A DNA stretch of 64,000 bases from Mauremys mutica (lineage: Eukaryota > Chordata > Testudines > Geoemydidae), in the NCBI RefSeq assembly GCF_020497125.1, contig NC_059082.1, positions 63,442,948-63,506,947 of the forward strand. Direction: 5' to 3'. Below, one piece after another: positions 48,357 through 60,100 of this stretch (the first letter of the stretch is position 1; the number at the start of each line of letters is the position of its first letter). A program made the position numbers and the translations under genes. A model generated the notes under the pieces. The model worked only from the letters and a program-made list of their open reading frames with translations. It was not told where the DNA came from and did not search any database.

Positions 48357-48485
48357 GTATATGTATCATGTTTTGACCAAAAATACCACAGTAACGGATC
48401 ACAACCGCAATCTGTTAGTGGAGACTATTCGTTCTATAACTGAGATCCTTATATGGGGAGATCAGAATGACAGCTCCGTGTTTGA
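48357..48485 (+). CDS. CLEC16A: CLEC16A exon 2 (residues 27-70)
   Basis: Exon of 129 nt with acceptor CTCTTAG|G and donor TTTGA|GTAAGT. It encodes YMYHVLTKNTTVTDHNRNLL and, after the intervening VETIRSITEILIWGD, ends DQNDSSVF with a split Asp. It is nearly identical to the human protein (Leu to Met at the second Tyr-flanked position, and EQ to DH in the TVT block). The phase agrees with exon 1 and exon 3. Confidence 0.98.
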
Positions 48486-49545
48486 GTAAGTGCTTTACAT
48501 CTTCGTTGTTTAAAAAAAAATAATACTAACAAATTTAAATCAAAATTGTTGATCAGCTGATATGGGAGGGGTTGGCATTTGTAGATGGAGTATTATCTGA
48601 GATGAATTGTGAACCTTGCACTATGGTTCCTACCAAATGTGCACTAGCTATAATTCAGCTGTCCATAGGGGTTAGCTTCTCTACTGTGAGAGTCATCAGT
48701 TACCTTAAGTTTCTTAATTTATACTTGAACAAACTATTCTTGGTAGAGTTCCTAAACACACTTCATTGTAGAGTGGGAAGAGGAATTGCATACAGAGATG
48801 GTGGCTCATGGTTGATGCTCTTAAGACAGCTTTACAAAGGTGTGTGTACGTATAACTGTTATTACTAGAAAGGTAACATATGAATCCTCAGTAGGATGAG
48901 AGATTATGTAGAGGAAAGAATAAATCATTATTTTAAAAAATTCTGACAAATTCAAAGCTGTTTCATTGTACCATTTTGATGTTCATATGCCATGGTAAGC
49001 TTTGGCAGCAAATACGGTATAGCAACCTTTTTTAAGGTCTGGACTCGATACACCTAATAATGCTCTGTAAACGTCATAACAGACCTTTCTTTCTGATTTT
49101 TTTCCCCCCTCCTCAATGACAACAAAATACAGTAGAAGGCAAGCTGACACTTTTTGTGATTTTTTTTTTTTTTTTTAAAGCTCTCGGAAATTCCAGTAAA
49201 ATATTTCCAGTCAAAGACCCTTTCCCACAAAACTGCTTTCATGAGTCTGTAGGGTCAGGAAGCCTATTTTTCTGTTCAGTTGGACATTACATATCTGACT
49301 AGCCCTTAGATCTCTATCCCTTTTGTTTATTAATTAATTAATTTGAATGCGCTTCAAATATCCTTGTTAGTTTAATCTTTGACAGAGAGGCACTCTTTGG
49401 GGATAAATGAATGCAATATTACAAAGTTATACAATATGAAAGTTGTCAAACTTATTAAAAAAATAAGCTCCCCAGTCAAACCAACAGTTCATCTTTTTTA
49501 AAAAATAATGAATGAATCAGTAATGCTTTTACGTTTATCTTCTAG
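48486..49545. other. CLEC16A: CLEC16A intron 2
   Basis: AT-rich, with a poly-T run at about 49159-49177. No element was classified. It ends in ATCTTCTAG. Confidence 0.6.
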
Positions 49546-49679
49546 CTTTTTCTTAGAGAAGAACATGTTTGTTTTCTTCTTGAACATCCTGCGTCAGAAA
49601 TCTGGTCGTTATGTATGTGTACAGCTGCTGCAGACCTTGAACATCCTCTTTGAAAATATTAGTCACGAGACATCACTCT
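49546..49679 (+). CDS. CLEC16A: CLEC16A exon 3 (residues 70-115)
   Basis: Exon of 134 nt reading FFLEKNMFVFFLNILRQ, then SGRYVCVQLLQTLNILFEN and ISHETSL. Together with exons 2, 4 and 5 it builds the FPL domain (a helical, armadillo-like region) of the CLEC16A family. The donor is CTCT|GTAAGG. Confidence 0.98.
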
Positions 49680-51213
49680 GTAAGGACTCATTCCTTTTAT
49701 TAAACATTTAGTTCTCATTATTAAACAAATCAAAGCTTCAGCACACCGTGTAAGCGCGCTTTTCATTTTATTAACTCTAAAAGCTAACGTGCAAGAACAT
49801 TTTTAGGAATCAAGTCATCTAACTAGCTCTGTGAGATCATTAATTTATTTTTTAATTAAACAGCATTGGATTTGTAATGCAAACTCCACTCTAAAATGGT
49901 TCGTCACTGGTACAAAAACCTCTGGGTTGTACAGTTGAAAGCAAATAGTAGTAAAATATTTGGAATGATTTAATATGTGATCTTTTTAAAGGGGTTCTTT
50001 AAAATAACCTAGGCACAAAATAAGAAATGTGAAATTTGTATTGCGTATGTTGTAGATTATAAATTTTATACTCAAATGAGGAATTTAAAAACTAACAACC
50101 GTAGAAAATCACTCATTAGTTAGGGTCTCAAATGTATTTACTTAATTGTCGCAGAACTAGCAATGGAAGCATACACTTGCTAACAAAGCCTTTTGCTGTA
50201 GCTGTTCTGTGATCAGAGGGGTTGGTATCCAAACAAAACATCATGTTAATTTTAAGGTCCTTTGGAAACATATGAAGGGAGAAAAAAATAAATTGTTGCT
50301 AAATAAGAGAAACAAAATTGGCCAGGAGAGAGTCCATGCATAAACTTTTGAGGGTAAATAATATGGAGGGAAAAATGCTATTTTAAATAAATACTTGATT
50401 TGTAATGCCTAAGATTTGATTACTAGTTACAGCATGCTTACAGAAGAAACATAATGCAGACAAGTGTGTTCTGTTCTCATTATAATCCTATCTTTGGGAG
50501 CCAAGCCTTTTGCAAGACGTTAATGAGGATGACTTCTATGTGTTACTGCTAATTGAAGTAATCATTTGCATTGTTAAACTTAAAATAGGGGTATTTAGTT
50601 GTCAAATGTAGACTTGATTACAGCTAGGTTGCGCTTACAAAACACTTTTCATTGTCCAGCTATATCTATCTATCATAAAAAAACCATAAAACTAGGCTTG
50701 GAAGGATTAGATTTGTATTGCTAAGTGTTGGTAAACATTGATTTTAATGTCGGCTCCTACACCCCCAAACAAACAAACAAAAACCTAAAAGAAAACCCAT
50801 TTCTGTTGATGGTGATCAACATTTGTGGGGGCAAAATAAGAAAAATGCTGCTTGAGAATTTAGAGTTTAGATTTAAGGATATCTACTTCATGTGTTTTGA
50901 CACATGATGTTGACAATTTGTGTTTTAGTGGTTATGAAATGTTAACTTTTTAATCTCAGGGTCTACTGTCATTAAACTGTCTGATTCCTCCCTGCCATCC
51001 TCCATAGTGTGAAAATTTAAATTGATTAAAAACAAAAAATGCTTAACCTATATGTTTTCACAACTATGAAAATTTAAAATAAAAAAATTCAAAAATAAAC
51101 CTTAATATTATCCATCAATTATAAAGAAATATTAAATTCTATGAAGCCTACATAAAACTTATTTTATGATGATTTTCCTTTGTGGTGATTTGTGATATGG
51201 TTTTATATTTCAG
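49680..51213. other. CLEC16A: CLEC16A intron 3
   Basis: AT-rich intronic sequence; no classifiable repeat. It ends in TTTTATATTTCAG. Confidence 0.55.
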
Positions 51214-51362
51214 ATTATTTGCTCTCTAATAACTATGTAAATTCTATCATTGTCCACAAATTTGACTTTTCTGATGAGGAGATCATGGCATATTATATCT
51301 CATTTCTGAAAACGCTTTCCCTGAAACTCAACAATCACACTGTACACTTTTTTTACAATGAG
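51214..51362 (+). CDS. CLEC16A: CLEC16A exon 4 (residues 115-164)
   Basis: Exon of 149 nt reading [16 protein letters not shown], then [18 protein letters not shown] and a Lys-Leu-Asn-rich end to FYNE. It is identical to the vertebrate consensus as far as I can recall. The donor is GAG|GTAAGT, phase 0. Confidence 0.98.
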
Positions 51363-53222
51363 GTAAGTGTCTAGAAGAATTTACAGTAAAAAGCCTTATT
51401 AACTACAGTATATACAGAAGTGAGTTTAAGGCCAAAACTTTGGTGGATCCCAGACAGACTCCTCTCACCCATGAGCCTTAGCACTTCTCTATCTCAACTC
51501 AAGCTTCTTCTGAGGACTGCCCCTGCCCCATTGTCTTGCAGTTTAAAATGACTTGTATTGTAGTAACAATGTGCCTGAATAAGAATCTCAGAATCAGGTT
51601 TTGTGTGTAGTAGCAAGTGTGTGGGGAAATCTTTTTGTGCTATGAAATGTCTGTTCCGTGTATTTCCCACTCTTCATACTGGTCTTAATTAAATTAACAG
51701 ATGTTAAAAGCTTTATACTGTTTGCACAGGCAATAATTAGAGTGCAATGTCTTATTTCTGTAATAAAATAAAGTCTAAATTCCCACTGTTAACTGCATCG
51801 GCAAATAATATCTTGGCACACTATTAGTGTGTATCATTTAAAAAAAAAATAGTGACGGTGAGATTTTAGATGTGCAGTTTTTCAGCAAAGTCCACAAATA
51901 CACAGCGAAGTATTCATTGGTAGTCCAAAACTGATTAACAGTAGAGGATAACCTCATCTAATCCCAGCCCACAACCAGCTTTCTTGATTCACTACTACCA
52001 CCTCTGAAATGAAGGCCTGGTCTACCCTTAAACATAGGTATGGTGCTCCAGGGGAAACATAAAAACACACCCCTCAATGTAGTAGCTCTGCCAACCTAAC
52101 CTCTAGCGTAGGCACGATTAGGTTAACTGAAAAATGTTTCAGTCAACGTAGCTGCCATTGCTTGGGAAGGTGAAGTTCTATTACCATAGCGTGAGTTTAC
52201 ACTATCGCGGCATTTGCTTTGGAGCTGGAGCTGTGCCGCTGTGGTGCCCATAGTGTAGACATTGCCTAAGTATAAATACACTGCAACATGGATGGCAGAA
52301 GCTAATGTTCTTAGTGATTCTGTTAGTGTCTTGCCTTTTCACTGTAATAACATCAAACCAAAATAGTTTGCTTTTTAAATCACTGCTTTAAAAAATTAAA
52401 TAGCTTTTAAAATATTGCATAGTGAGACCTCCATTTAAAAGAATTTAATATAATCAAATTTAAGTGCAAAAGAATATCTAAATTTACAGAAATTTCAGTC
52501 ATTGGCATTTTGCATGGGTATATTAAAACAAACTACTTCATGGATTTTAGTCAGTAAATATTGATGTTTTGGTGTAAGTCAACTGCTATATTTGAATTAC
52601 AAATGCCCACAGAACTTGGCATTGCAACATAAAGTGCAACATAACTTCAAACTTAAGTTAATTCAGAATTCTGATGTTTCAAATGTAGTGCTTACTCAAA
52701 GAACCTAGAGTTTTGTCTATTTACTACAGTACTTTATTCAATTGTAAGCCTGTTATCTTAAAGCCCTAATTCCGCATTTGAATCCATGCAGACAGATCCC
52801 ATATGAAGTCAGTGAGGATCAGTGTGGGCACCGTTTTGGTGCAGTTGCAGGTCTAAGAGGTGATCTTTTCACACAACCTTAGTCTTATTTTTCTATCTAT
52901 CCACATAATAGTTATTGCCAGAAGAGGGCATCAAAGCTCTTTAAAAAGTACAGAGATGATGATATGTGAAGTATATGAAACTTAATACGTGCTTCCTGTA
53001 ATAAACTCATATACCTGCAAACTAATGGGTGTTTGAAACTTAGATTTTGTTTTAAAAAGGATTAAGATTGACTACATTTACACATTTATAGTACCATGTG
53101 ATAGATTAGATTTTTTTTCTGCCTTGTTACCTTAGTAGGGTAACTTTTTTCATGCAAAATCCTAAGAAAGTATTGAATGTTTGACAGGATAAAACATAAT
53201 GCCTGCTGTATTTTCATTTCAG
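51363..53222. other. CLEC16A: CLEC16A intron 4 with one MITE
   Basis: AT-rich intron holding the MITE at 52016-52267 and otherwise no recognised element. It ends in TATTTTCATTTCAG. Confidence 0.55.
52016..52267. mobile_element. Harbinger-like MITE
   Basis: AAGGCCTGGTCTACCCTTAAA and CATAGTGTAGACATTGCCTAA are inverted ends. Internal GTTAACTGAAAAATGTTTCAG forms a short hairpin. The target duplication is not certain. Confidence 0.65.
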
Positions 53223-53328
53223 CACACTAATGATTTTGCCTTGTATACGGAGGCCATTAAATTTTTTAACCACCCAGAGAGCATGGTCAGAATTGCTGTC
53301 AGGACTATAACTTTAAATGTCTACAAAG
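53223..53328 (+). CDS. CLEC16A: CLEC16A exon 5 (residues 165-200)
   Basis: Exon of 106 nt reading [20 protein letters not shown], then [15 protein letters not shown], with the first base of a Val codon. The donor is AAAG|GTAAGT. It closes the FPL domain. Confidence 0.98.
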
Positions 53329-53631
53329 GTAAGTTCAGTGCATCAGAAGACTAGTACACCTGATACTTTGTGTAACTAAAGTTAAATGTTAACAATTACA
53401 AACAATGCATATTTACCAGGCATAGATTCTGATTTATGCAAAGCTGAATTAATTGTAAGCATGTTACTTAACATGCATGTGTTAACAAACATATATGCGT
53501 TAAAAATAGATTTAAAAAAAATCTTTACAAAAACCAACTCTAAAGCCAAAGTGTTTACACAATACTGTGTGTGTTTGTAAACACCAGTATATTTTCCTTG
53601 ATAAAGAAAAGGGTGCCAACACAATATAAAG

Positions 53632-53791
53632 AACACGAGTACTCATGGCACCTTAGAGACTAACAAATTTATTTGAGCATAAGGGCTGTAGCCCACGAAA
53701 GCTTATGCTCAAATAAATTTGTTAGCCTCTAAGGTGCCACAAGTACTCCTGTTCTTTTTGTGGTTACAGACTAACACGGCTGATACTCTGA
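53632..53791. mobile_element. SINE-like insert with large hairpin in CLEC16A intron 5
   Basis: A 160-bp insert is flanked by the 14-bp direct repeat AACACAATATAAAG at 53618-53631 and 53792-53805. The hairpin consists of two 56-nt arms (53628-53683 and 53702-53757; the first four bases of the left arm lie in the duplication) that are inverted copies with four mismatches, around an 18-nt loop. The core matches the insert at 33246. Confidence 0.85.
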
Positions 53792-53805
53792 AACACAATA
53801 TAAAG

Positions 53806-55286
53806 TACACAAGGAAATTCACGTCAACTGCCAGTAGAGGTCCTAATCTGTCCATTTTTTTAAACAGTATTAGTTTCTTGTTAAGAATATCAGTCTCTTG
53901 ACATATTGAACATTTATAATAAGAGAAATAGTAATTTGTGTGGCAGAAATCAACATATATATTTCCTTAATTTTTTTGGATTATGACTGCAATTCTGGAA
54001 TTTCATAGTCCACTCATCAGTGGAGAAAAACTATTGATGTACCATAAATTGTTCTTTGTGCAAGCAAGTATATATATCTTGCACTCTATTATAGAAACAA
54101 TTTGTTTTGTGTAGTTCTGTGTAAATTCATTTGCATAGCCTGGAGGCAGAAATGTAATCCTAGCCTCTGAAGTGCTCTGCATGGTGATGTGCATTCATAT
54201 AGGGGTTTTTATCCTGCAGTTGCCTTTTTAATTAAATTTTTATTTCAATTTTTAAACTGCTTTTTACATTAGATTTAAAAGAGGAATTTAATATTAATTT
54301 GTAAATAAACTGTCATAACTTGCAAAACTTGCTATAAATCAATGGATGTTGTAGTTGTGCATGGACTGAAAAATGACTAGTCAAAAATTACTATTTTCTA
54401 GTGAACTTTGAGGTACAAAGTAAACACAACAATGCTTTTTACCTCATAGTGACACTTTTCTCACAGACTTCACTTCCAACAACTTACTGTTTTAAGCTGT
54501 AAAGTATATAGCTACATAATAAAATGATTGGACTAGTTTTAGCTCTCAGCAGTATATGAGAAAGGTATAGAGTTTAATTGATTGCTAGAATGTGCCTATT
54601 ACTGGATGTAGACAAGCTAATGGAGGAAGTAAAATGGCAAATGTGACATTAAAGTAACTGTAATTATTGATTACAAAACACAAGGCTGGGGAAAATTCTA
54701 CTCCACGTTTTAAAAGCTGCTTGTTTGGTCTGTATTGAATAAGGAAATTCTGAAGTGTGGATGGTAAGTGTCAACATTTACATGATAACCCTGAAGGCAT
54801 TTTTGCTTTAGATGTGTTGGTGTCTGGACACTGAGTACAAAGTGTGGCCCTTTCTGGTCTTTAGCAAGCAAAATCCATGTGAAATTTTCTCTACTTCTAA
54901 CACCCAACCTTCTGTGTATGAGCCAGTTATTACAGAAACAGTGAAGTATGATGCACTTCATACTTTGTGTACATTTACTAAATAAAAAGGAAAGTTTTAT
55001 GATGTTCTTGCCTAGAGTTTAAGTTGAATGTTGGAGAGCTACGGGAGTTGAATTTGAAAAACACAACTATCAAACATGCAGGTTTCATAATTTTCTGACT
55101 ATCCATTTGTAAATGTTCTGATCTAACACCTTCTAACCTGTATCTTTTAGTTTAGATGCTTCCTGCTTTAGCTCTTTAACCCTTTTGGAGGATCTCTCAT
55201 CATCCCAGTTCCTAATCCTGTTAACTGTTGTCTTTTTTTTTTTTTTCCCCTTCCTTCACTGATGATTCCTGTGTTCCTTAATGCAG
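53806..55286. other. CLEC16A: Rest of CLEC16A intron 5
   Basis: AT-rich with no classified repeat. It ends with a long pyrimidine tract (about 55228-55260) and ATGCAG before the microexon. Confidence 0.55.
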
Positions 55287-55292
55287 TGTCAT
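55287..55292 (+). CDS. CLEC16A: CLEC16A exon 6, a 6-nt microexon (Ser-Leu)
   Basis: TGTCAT lies between an acceptor AG (55285-55286), preceded by a T/C-rich tract, and a donor GTAAGT (55293-55298). Joined to exon 5 (ending G) and exon 7 (starting TGGAC), it turns Val-Asp into Val-Ser-Leu-Asp, which is the KVSLDNQ sequence of the human protein. Skipping it keeps the frame (Val-Asp), so it can be an in-frame alternative. It is called from frame, flanking splice sites and the human peptide; no transcript was examined. Confidence 0.88.
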
Positions 55293-55663
55293 GTAAGTCT
55301 ATTAACAAGTTTGGCTTTCAGCATTATTGCTTTATACTTACACTTTGTCTTTTAAAAAAGAAAACTCACTTGAGTAGAATGTGGTTTTCTGAACTGCAGT
55401 AGATTTACTTACTATCCTGAGATCAATGTAAAAATAACCCTAGTATTTTAACAGGCTCATTTAGCCTTTGAAGAGTTGCCCTATGAAACTTTAAAAGACA
55501 TCTATTTCATGGATATGATAAACCCATACTGGTGTGTATGTGTGAGTAAAAAAGAAAATTAGCATGTAATGAAAATTCAGAATGGTAAGTTGATTGTATT
55601 TTTTTTGTTTTTGTTTTTAAACATTTATCGTTTGGAAACTTTTTTTTTTTAACTTCTCTTCAG
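55293..55663. other. CLEC16A: CLEC16A intron 6
   Basis: A short 371-bp AT-rich intron ending TTCTCTTCAG; no element was recognised. Confidence 0.7.
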
Positions 55664-55787
55664 TGGACAACCAGCCTATGTTGCACTACATTCGAGATAA
55701 AACTGCTGTCCCCTACTTCTCCAACCTTGTTTGGTTTATTGGGAGCCATGTGATAGAACTGGATAACTGTGTGCAGACTGATGAAGA
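55664..55787 (+). CDS. CLEC16A: CLEC16A exon 7 (residues 202-243)
   Basis: Exon of 124 nt reading DNQPMLHYIRDKTAVPYF, then SNLVWFIGSHVIELDNCVQT and DEE. It differs from human at A to P (NQPM) and D to N (LDNC). The donor is GAAGA|GTAAGC. Confidence 0.98.
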
Positions 55788-56749
55788 GTAAGCTTCTGCA
55801 ACTATTTCTTTTTGCCAGGTGCATTGAAAACCTTTTAAGTTAGTGTCTCAAGAAATGATCCTACCAAGTCTGTAATTCTTATAAGATCGTGTTAGAAATC
55901 ATTGCAGGAGGATATTGTCAAGTCATTTATAAATTTTAACATTCCTGTAAATAAATGATTTGTTGGGAGACACATTACTCCTCATCCCAGTTGGTTTGAA
56001 GTATATAGACTTTACTTTATTATTGAACTAAATTGTTATGCAAAAGATATATAGGACTGTTTGCATAACAATAAGACTAAAAGCACAGGATCTTTAGATA
56101 TCTGTACTCGCATTCAGAAAGCTGGACATTAGGATAGTTTTCTGGAAAGTATCATTAGAAAAATAGTCTTTTCAAGTTTATTCAGTAGTTAATTATCTAA
56201 ACACCATTGCCATCAATATAACTGGCAGATGTCACTTGTATAAAACCTCTTATTCTGTCAACTACAAAATTTGTGCTGTGTTGCTCATGATCACCACATT
56301 GGATTTGCTCTTTGAGTATGTATGGAGCAGTTTTTTTAAAGCTTTACTTGGGTTAGAACAGTACAGAAGAAATATAAGTAGTTTTACTGGCTTTAAGATA
56401 AAAATGTTTAAATAGTATTTTGTAATAGAAAACAAAATTGTAATGTTTCCTTTCATGACTGGCTTCTAAAAAGGCACGTACAAATTGGCAGCTGAGATTT
56501 TTATGCTTCTCCAGAAAACTGAAATCTTGTACTCATCACTGTGGATGTTGTATTGTGAAATTAAAATGACAACACTCCTTCAATTGCTTCATTTTGATTG
56601 TCAAATCTCTAAGGTTACAGGAGGTAACTTGGATGTCTGCATTAGTCAGTCTGCATGGAATAAGACAGAAAAAAGATGCAGATACATTATCTTACTGAGT
56701 TCTGAATGTTCTTCTACCTTAGCTATGTCTAAATCTTTGTCTCTTTCAG
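55788..56749. other. CLEC16A: CLEC16A intron 7
   Basis: AT-rich; no classifiable repeat. It ends in GTCTCTTTCAG. Confidence 0.55.
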
Positions 56750-56924
56750 GCACAGAAATAAAGGCAAACTGAGTGATTTGGTAGCAGAACATCTGGATCA
56801 TTTACATTATCTTAATGATATCCTTATCATTAATTGTGAATTCTTAAATGATGTGCTCACAGACCACCTACTTAATAGGCTGTTTCTGCCTCTCTATGTG
56901 TATTCATTAGTAAATCAAGATAAG
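56750..56924 (+). CDS. CLEC16A: CLEC16A exon 8 (residues 243-301)
   Basis: Exon of 175 nt reading EHRNKGKLSDLVAEHLDHLH, then YLNDILIINCEFLNDVLTDH and LLNRLFLPLYVYSL, ending VNQDK. Human has Glu where this copy has Val (SLVNQDK), and Arg for Lys (RNRGK). The donor is AAG|GTAAGG, phase 0. Confidence 0.98.
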
Positions 56925-58521
56925 GTAAGGAATAGCTTGCATGATTTAGTGATTAGTTAAGTCTTAATAATTAATGATTTCCACTCAGTATTTACAGTAA
57001 TTTGTGCAGTAAGTGTATCCCATAAGTAGAATTAATATCATCTACATTTAAGTAACTTTACAAGAAAAACAGTTTAAATAATTCAGGTCTTTGTTCTTCT
57101 TAAATTAAAAGATGACTGCCCAGGAGATGCTGTTTTAGGTATATATGAACCTAGGTAAAGACTCACGTACATTGGCCCATGTAGTTGTTAACCATTGTTT
57201 AGCGTTTAATGTTAGCAGTAGGGACAGAAGCAGTAAGTTCAGGTCTGGGCCTGGATTTCTCTGAAATATGTTTTAAAAGGCCAGTATAATTGTATCAGAA
57301 AGATGCTTTTTAAAAAAGTAATCTTTAAGATTGAAAACAGGATCTCTGTTACTTACGTATAAAATTCTCAAATCCATGCATCCTGCCTCTAGTCTTATTT
57401 TTCTAATTTCAGTGGGTTTTTTAAAAAAAACATGTCACTGATTAAAAGGAGCAGAATCAGACTTGCTACCTACTGTATGGAACAGATGAAAAGTTTGCTT
57501 AAATTCCATCTAATCCAGGTTCTTATATAGTGCCTATCTCCATGGTAATTGCATGTGTCTTGTGATCCTCTTGTATTTTTTATCCTTGTCATAATTGTGT
57601 GACATCTCTAAAGATTTATCATACTTTGCATTTCTGTGGAGCCTGCCATCAAAGATCTTAGTGTTTTTTTAATGTTAATTAATTGAACCTGTCATATCCC
57701 CTTCTGGGTTAAGTAATTAAATTCATTTTATACAGTGAGTCTGTGGTAGAGGTAGGTATAGACCAGATTTTATGACTTCCAGTCTTGTGCTTCAGCCATG
57801 TTTCCTTCCATGTCTTATAATGCAAAAATATGCAAATATCTCTAGTGACTTAAAACAACATGCTTCAGACAAGAGACTGTAAATATTGTAAATAGTTTTC
57901 TTTTCTGTGGTGTTGGTGGTTCTTTCAGAAATCAGTTTATTCTAATTTTAATGGAGATTTTAAAGTATTGTCATTCTATGAGCATTTATTGTGTTCTGAT
58001 TATGAAGAGAAAATGCCTGTGAAGCCAGAATTACCTACTTGAATCCAACAACTGAATGTCAACAACTCCAGTAAACTTTTATTGGTCTTATTTAATTCTG
58101 TGGAATAACAAATTGTAAGAGCCTCCTTTTATTAATTTGTCATTTCATAAGTACCATCTGGTAAGGATATGCTGGAGGGATAAAAATGTACTTCTCACTT
58201 AAGCATCTGGTAAAAATAAATATTACAGGAAACTTTGCCTTCAAAAACAATGTGCAGCCATATTTTCAAGCGTGCAGCAAATGAAAAATGCATTCTTCTG
58301 AGATCCTTTTCCAAAGAAATGGAAAGTCACTGGAAAATGTCAGCGTATTCCTTTGGAACTTAGTAGCATTGGGGGAAGTGGGGGAGGTAGTGCACATGAA
58401 TAAATCAAGTGTTTATACTTACATTCTTCTATTTTAAAAAATGTTGGCCTTTCTTCTATTTAATGGTGTAATTACCTTAGTTTTCTGTAATTAACTGGGC
58501 ATTCTTTTCTTTCTTCCGTAG
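56925..58521. other. CLEC16A: CLEC16A intron 8
   Basis: AT-rich; no repeat classified. It ends in TTTCTTCCGTAG. Confidence 0.55.
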
Positions 58522-58575
58522 GGTGGGGAGCGTCCAAAAATAAGTCTGCAAGTTTCTCTCTATCTTCTCTCACAA
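58522..58575 (+). CDS. CLEC16A: CLEC16A exon 9 (residues 302-319), last in window
   Basis: Exon of 54 nt encoding GGERPKISLQVSLYLLSQ; human has Pro in place of Gln (ISLPVSL). The donor is ACAA|GTATGT, phase 0. The next human residues (starting VFLIIHH) were not found before the right edge, so the gene continues outside. Confidence 0.97.
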
Positions 58576-60062
58576 GTATGTCACGTTTCAGTGTGGTGTT
58601 TGTAATGGTCTCAGTAATTTCATTATAAATTGTGTGGTTTAGGGGGCTATTTTTCAGCTATACATCTGAAGAGAATTGTGCTCAGTTTGAGGTGCAGTGT
58701 GTACCTTTAAGGGACACTTGTATATTTATTTTTTTAAATTATTAGCTCACTGATCATCACATGGGCCAACTACTACTCTTTACTTACTAGTACCTTTCCT
58801 TGGAGGTTCTCGGAATACTTTACAAACATTACCTAATTAAATCTTTAGAACACCAGTAAAAGGCAGATATTTTGAGATGTTTGTAACAATCCCTTAACTT
58901 ACCAGTTTAATGCAGCCACCTCTTAAGTGGAATGCAGCAGCTGTTAAACATCGCGTAACAGCTTTCTACAACAAGTTAGGACTGAAATGAAGAATACGGT
59001 ATTCAACTGCAACTACAGGCAGAATACAGCATTCCAAATTTCAATTTGACTAGGACATACAGAAATTAGGTTTTGAATCTCCTACTCTTGTGCAAAATGT
59101 TGTGGGATCTTTAATTACAAGTAGGGAGTGCCTTGTTTTATGTCTCGTGAAATGTGATCAGCTTTCTTGTATTTACAAAAATAAAAATTGAGTGGCTGAA
59201 TACTGAGCAGATGCTATAACTTCTGACAATTGAAAATGCCGTTATGGATTGCACACATCTTAGGTAATTTTACAGTAGATCAGAGTGCCACCATAAACTT
59301 CTTTTAAATTGGGAATTTTTTAAGTGAGTGGTGAAATAGATAGATAGTTAAATAAAAGTTCTTGAAAATGCCAGATGCTCATTTTTGTTCTTTGGATTAT
59401 TGCTGTTTACCCTAGAGATTGAAAAAAGCTTATTCTGTCAGCTAAATATGAGCCTACCTGTATACTTCATGTACATGCTCAATACATTTACATTCTTAAA
59501 TAAATATTTACATTTAGGTCAAAATATATTATTGACTTGATTTCTGCTAGAAGTGATAATATTTTAAAATGACTTTTTTTTAAATCTATGAATTCTTAAA
59601 TCAGACTTTTTATAAGTGGGGGTATCCTCCCAGGTTGATTTCTTTATGACTATTTGTAGGCATTGTAAAAACCAGTTTCCACCTGTTTTGTTGCCTCAGG
59701 AAAGGAAACACTGCAGTGCTGCTAAGTTTCTGTTTCCCACATTTTCAATTTGAGTTAGGTTTAGTGACCTCAAAAATGAAACTTTATAGTAGCAATCACT
59801 TGAAACTAAGGGAATCAGTCTTGTTAAGGCACTAAATGCCTCTTATGAGATGCTTTGAGCCCTCTAATCTATCTCATGTAAATGAGAGTATTGAGAAGTA
59901 CTCAGCATTAGAGAGAGTCAATAATTTTTCAGTTCACTAACCATTCTGGAAAATGTTGGTTTAAAAAAAAAAAAGCCAAGTGAAATTTGACAAATTTCAT
60001 TTTGGGGTGAACTAAATGTCTTGAATAATAATTGGTCAGAGATAGAGTGTATGAACTGAGAA
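58576..60062. other. CLEC16A: CLEC16A intron 9, first part
   Basis: AT-rich intronic DNA with no recognised exon or repeat. Confidence 0.5.
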
Positions 60063-60100
60063 TGACTGTAGCCCAGTGGTTAGGGTACTCGCCTGGAAGA

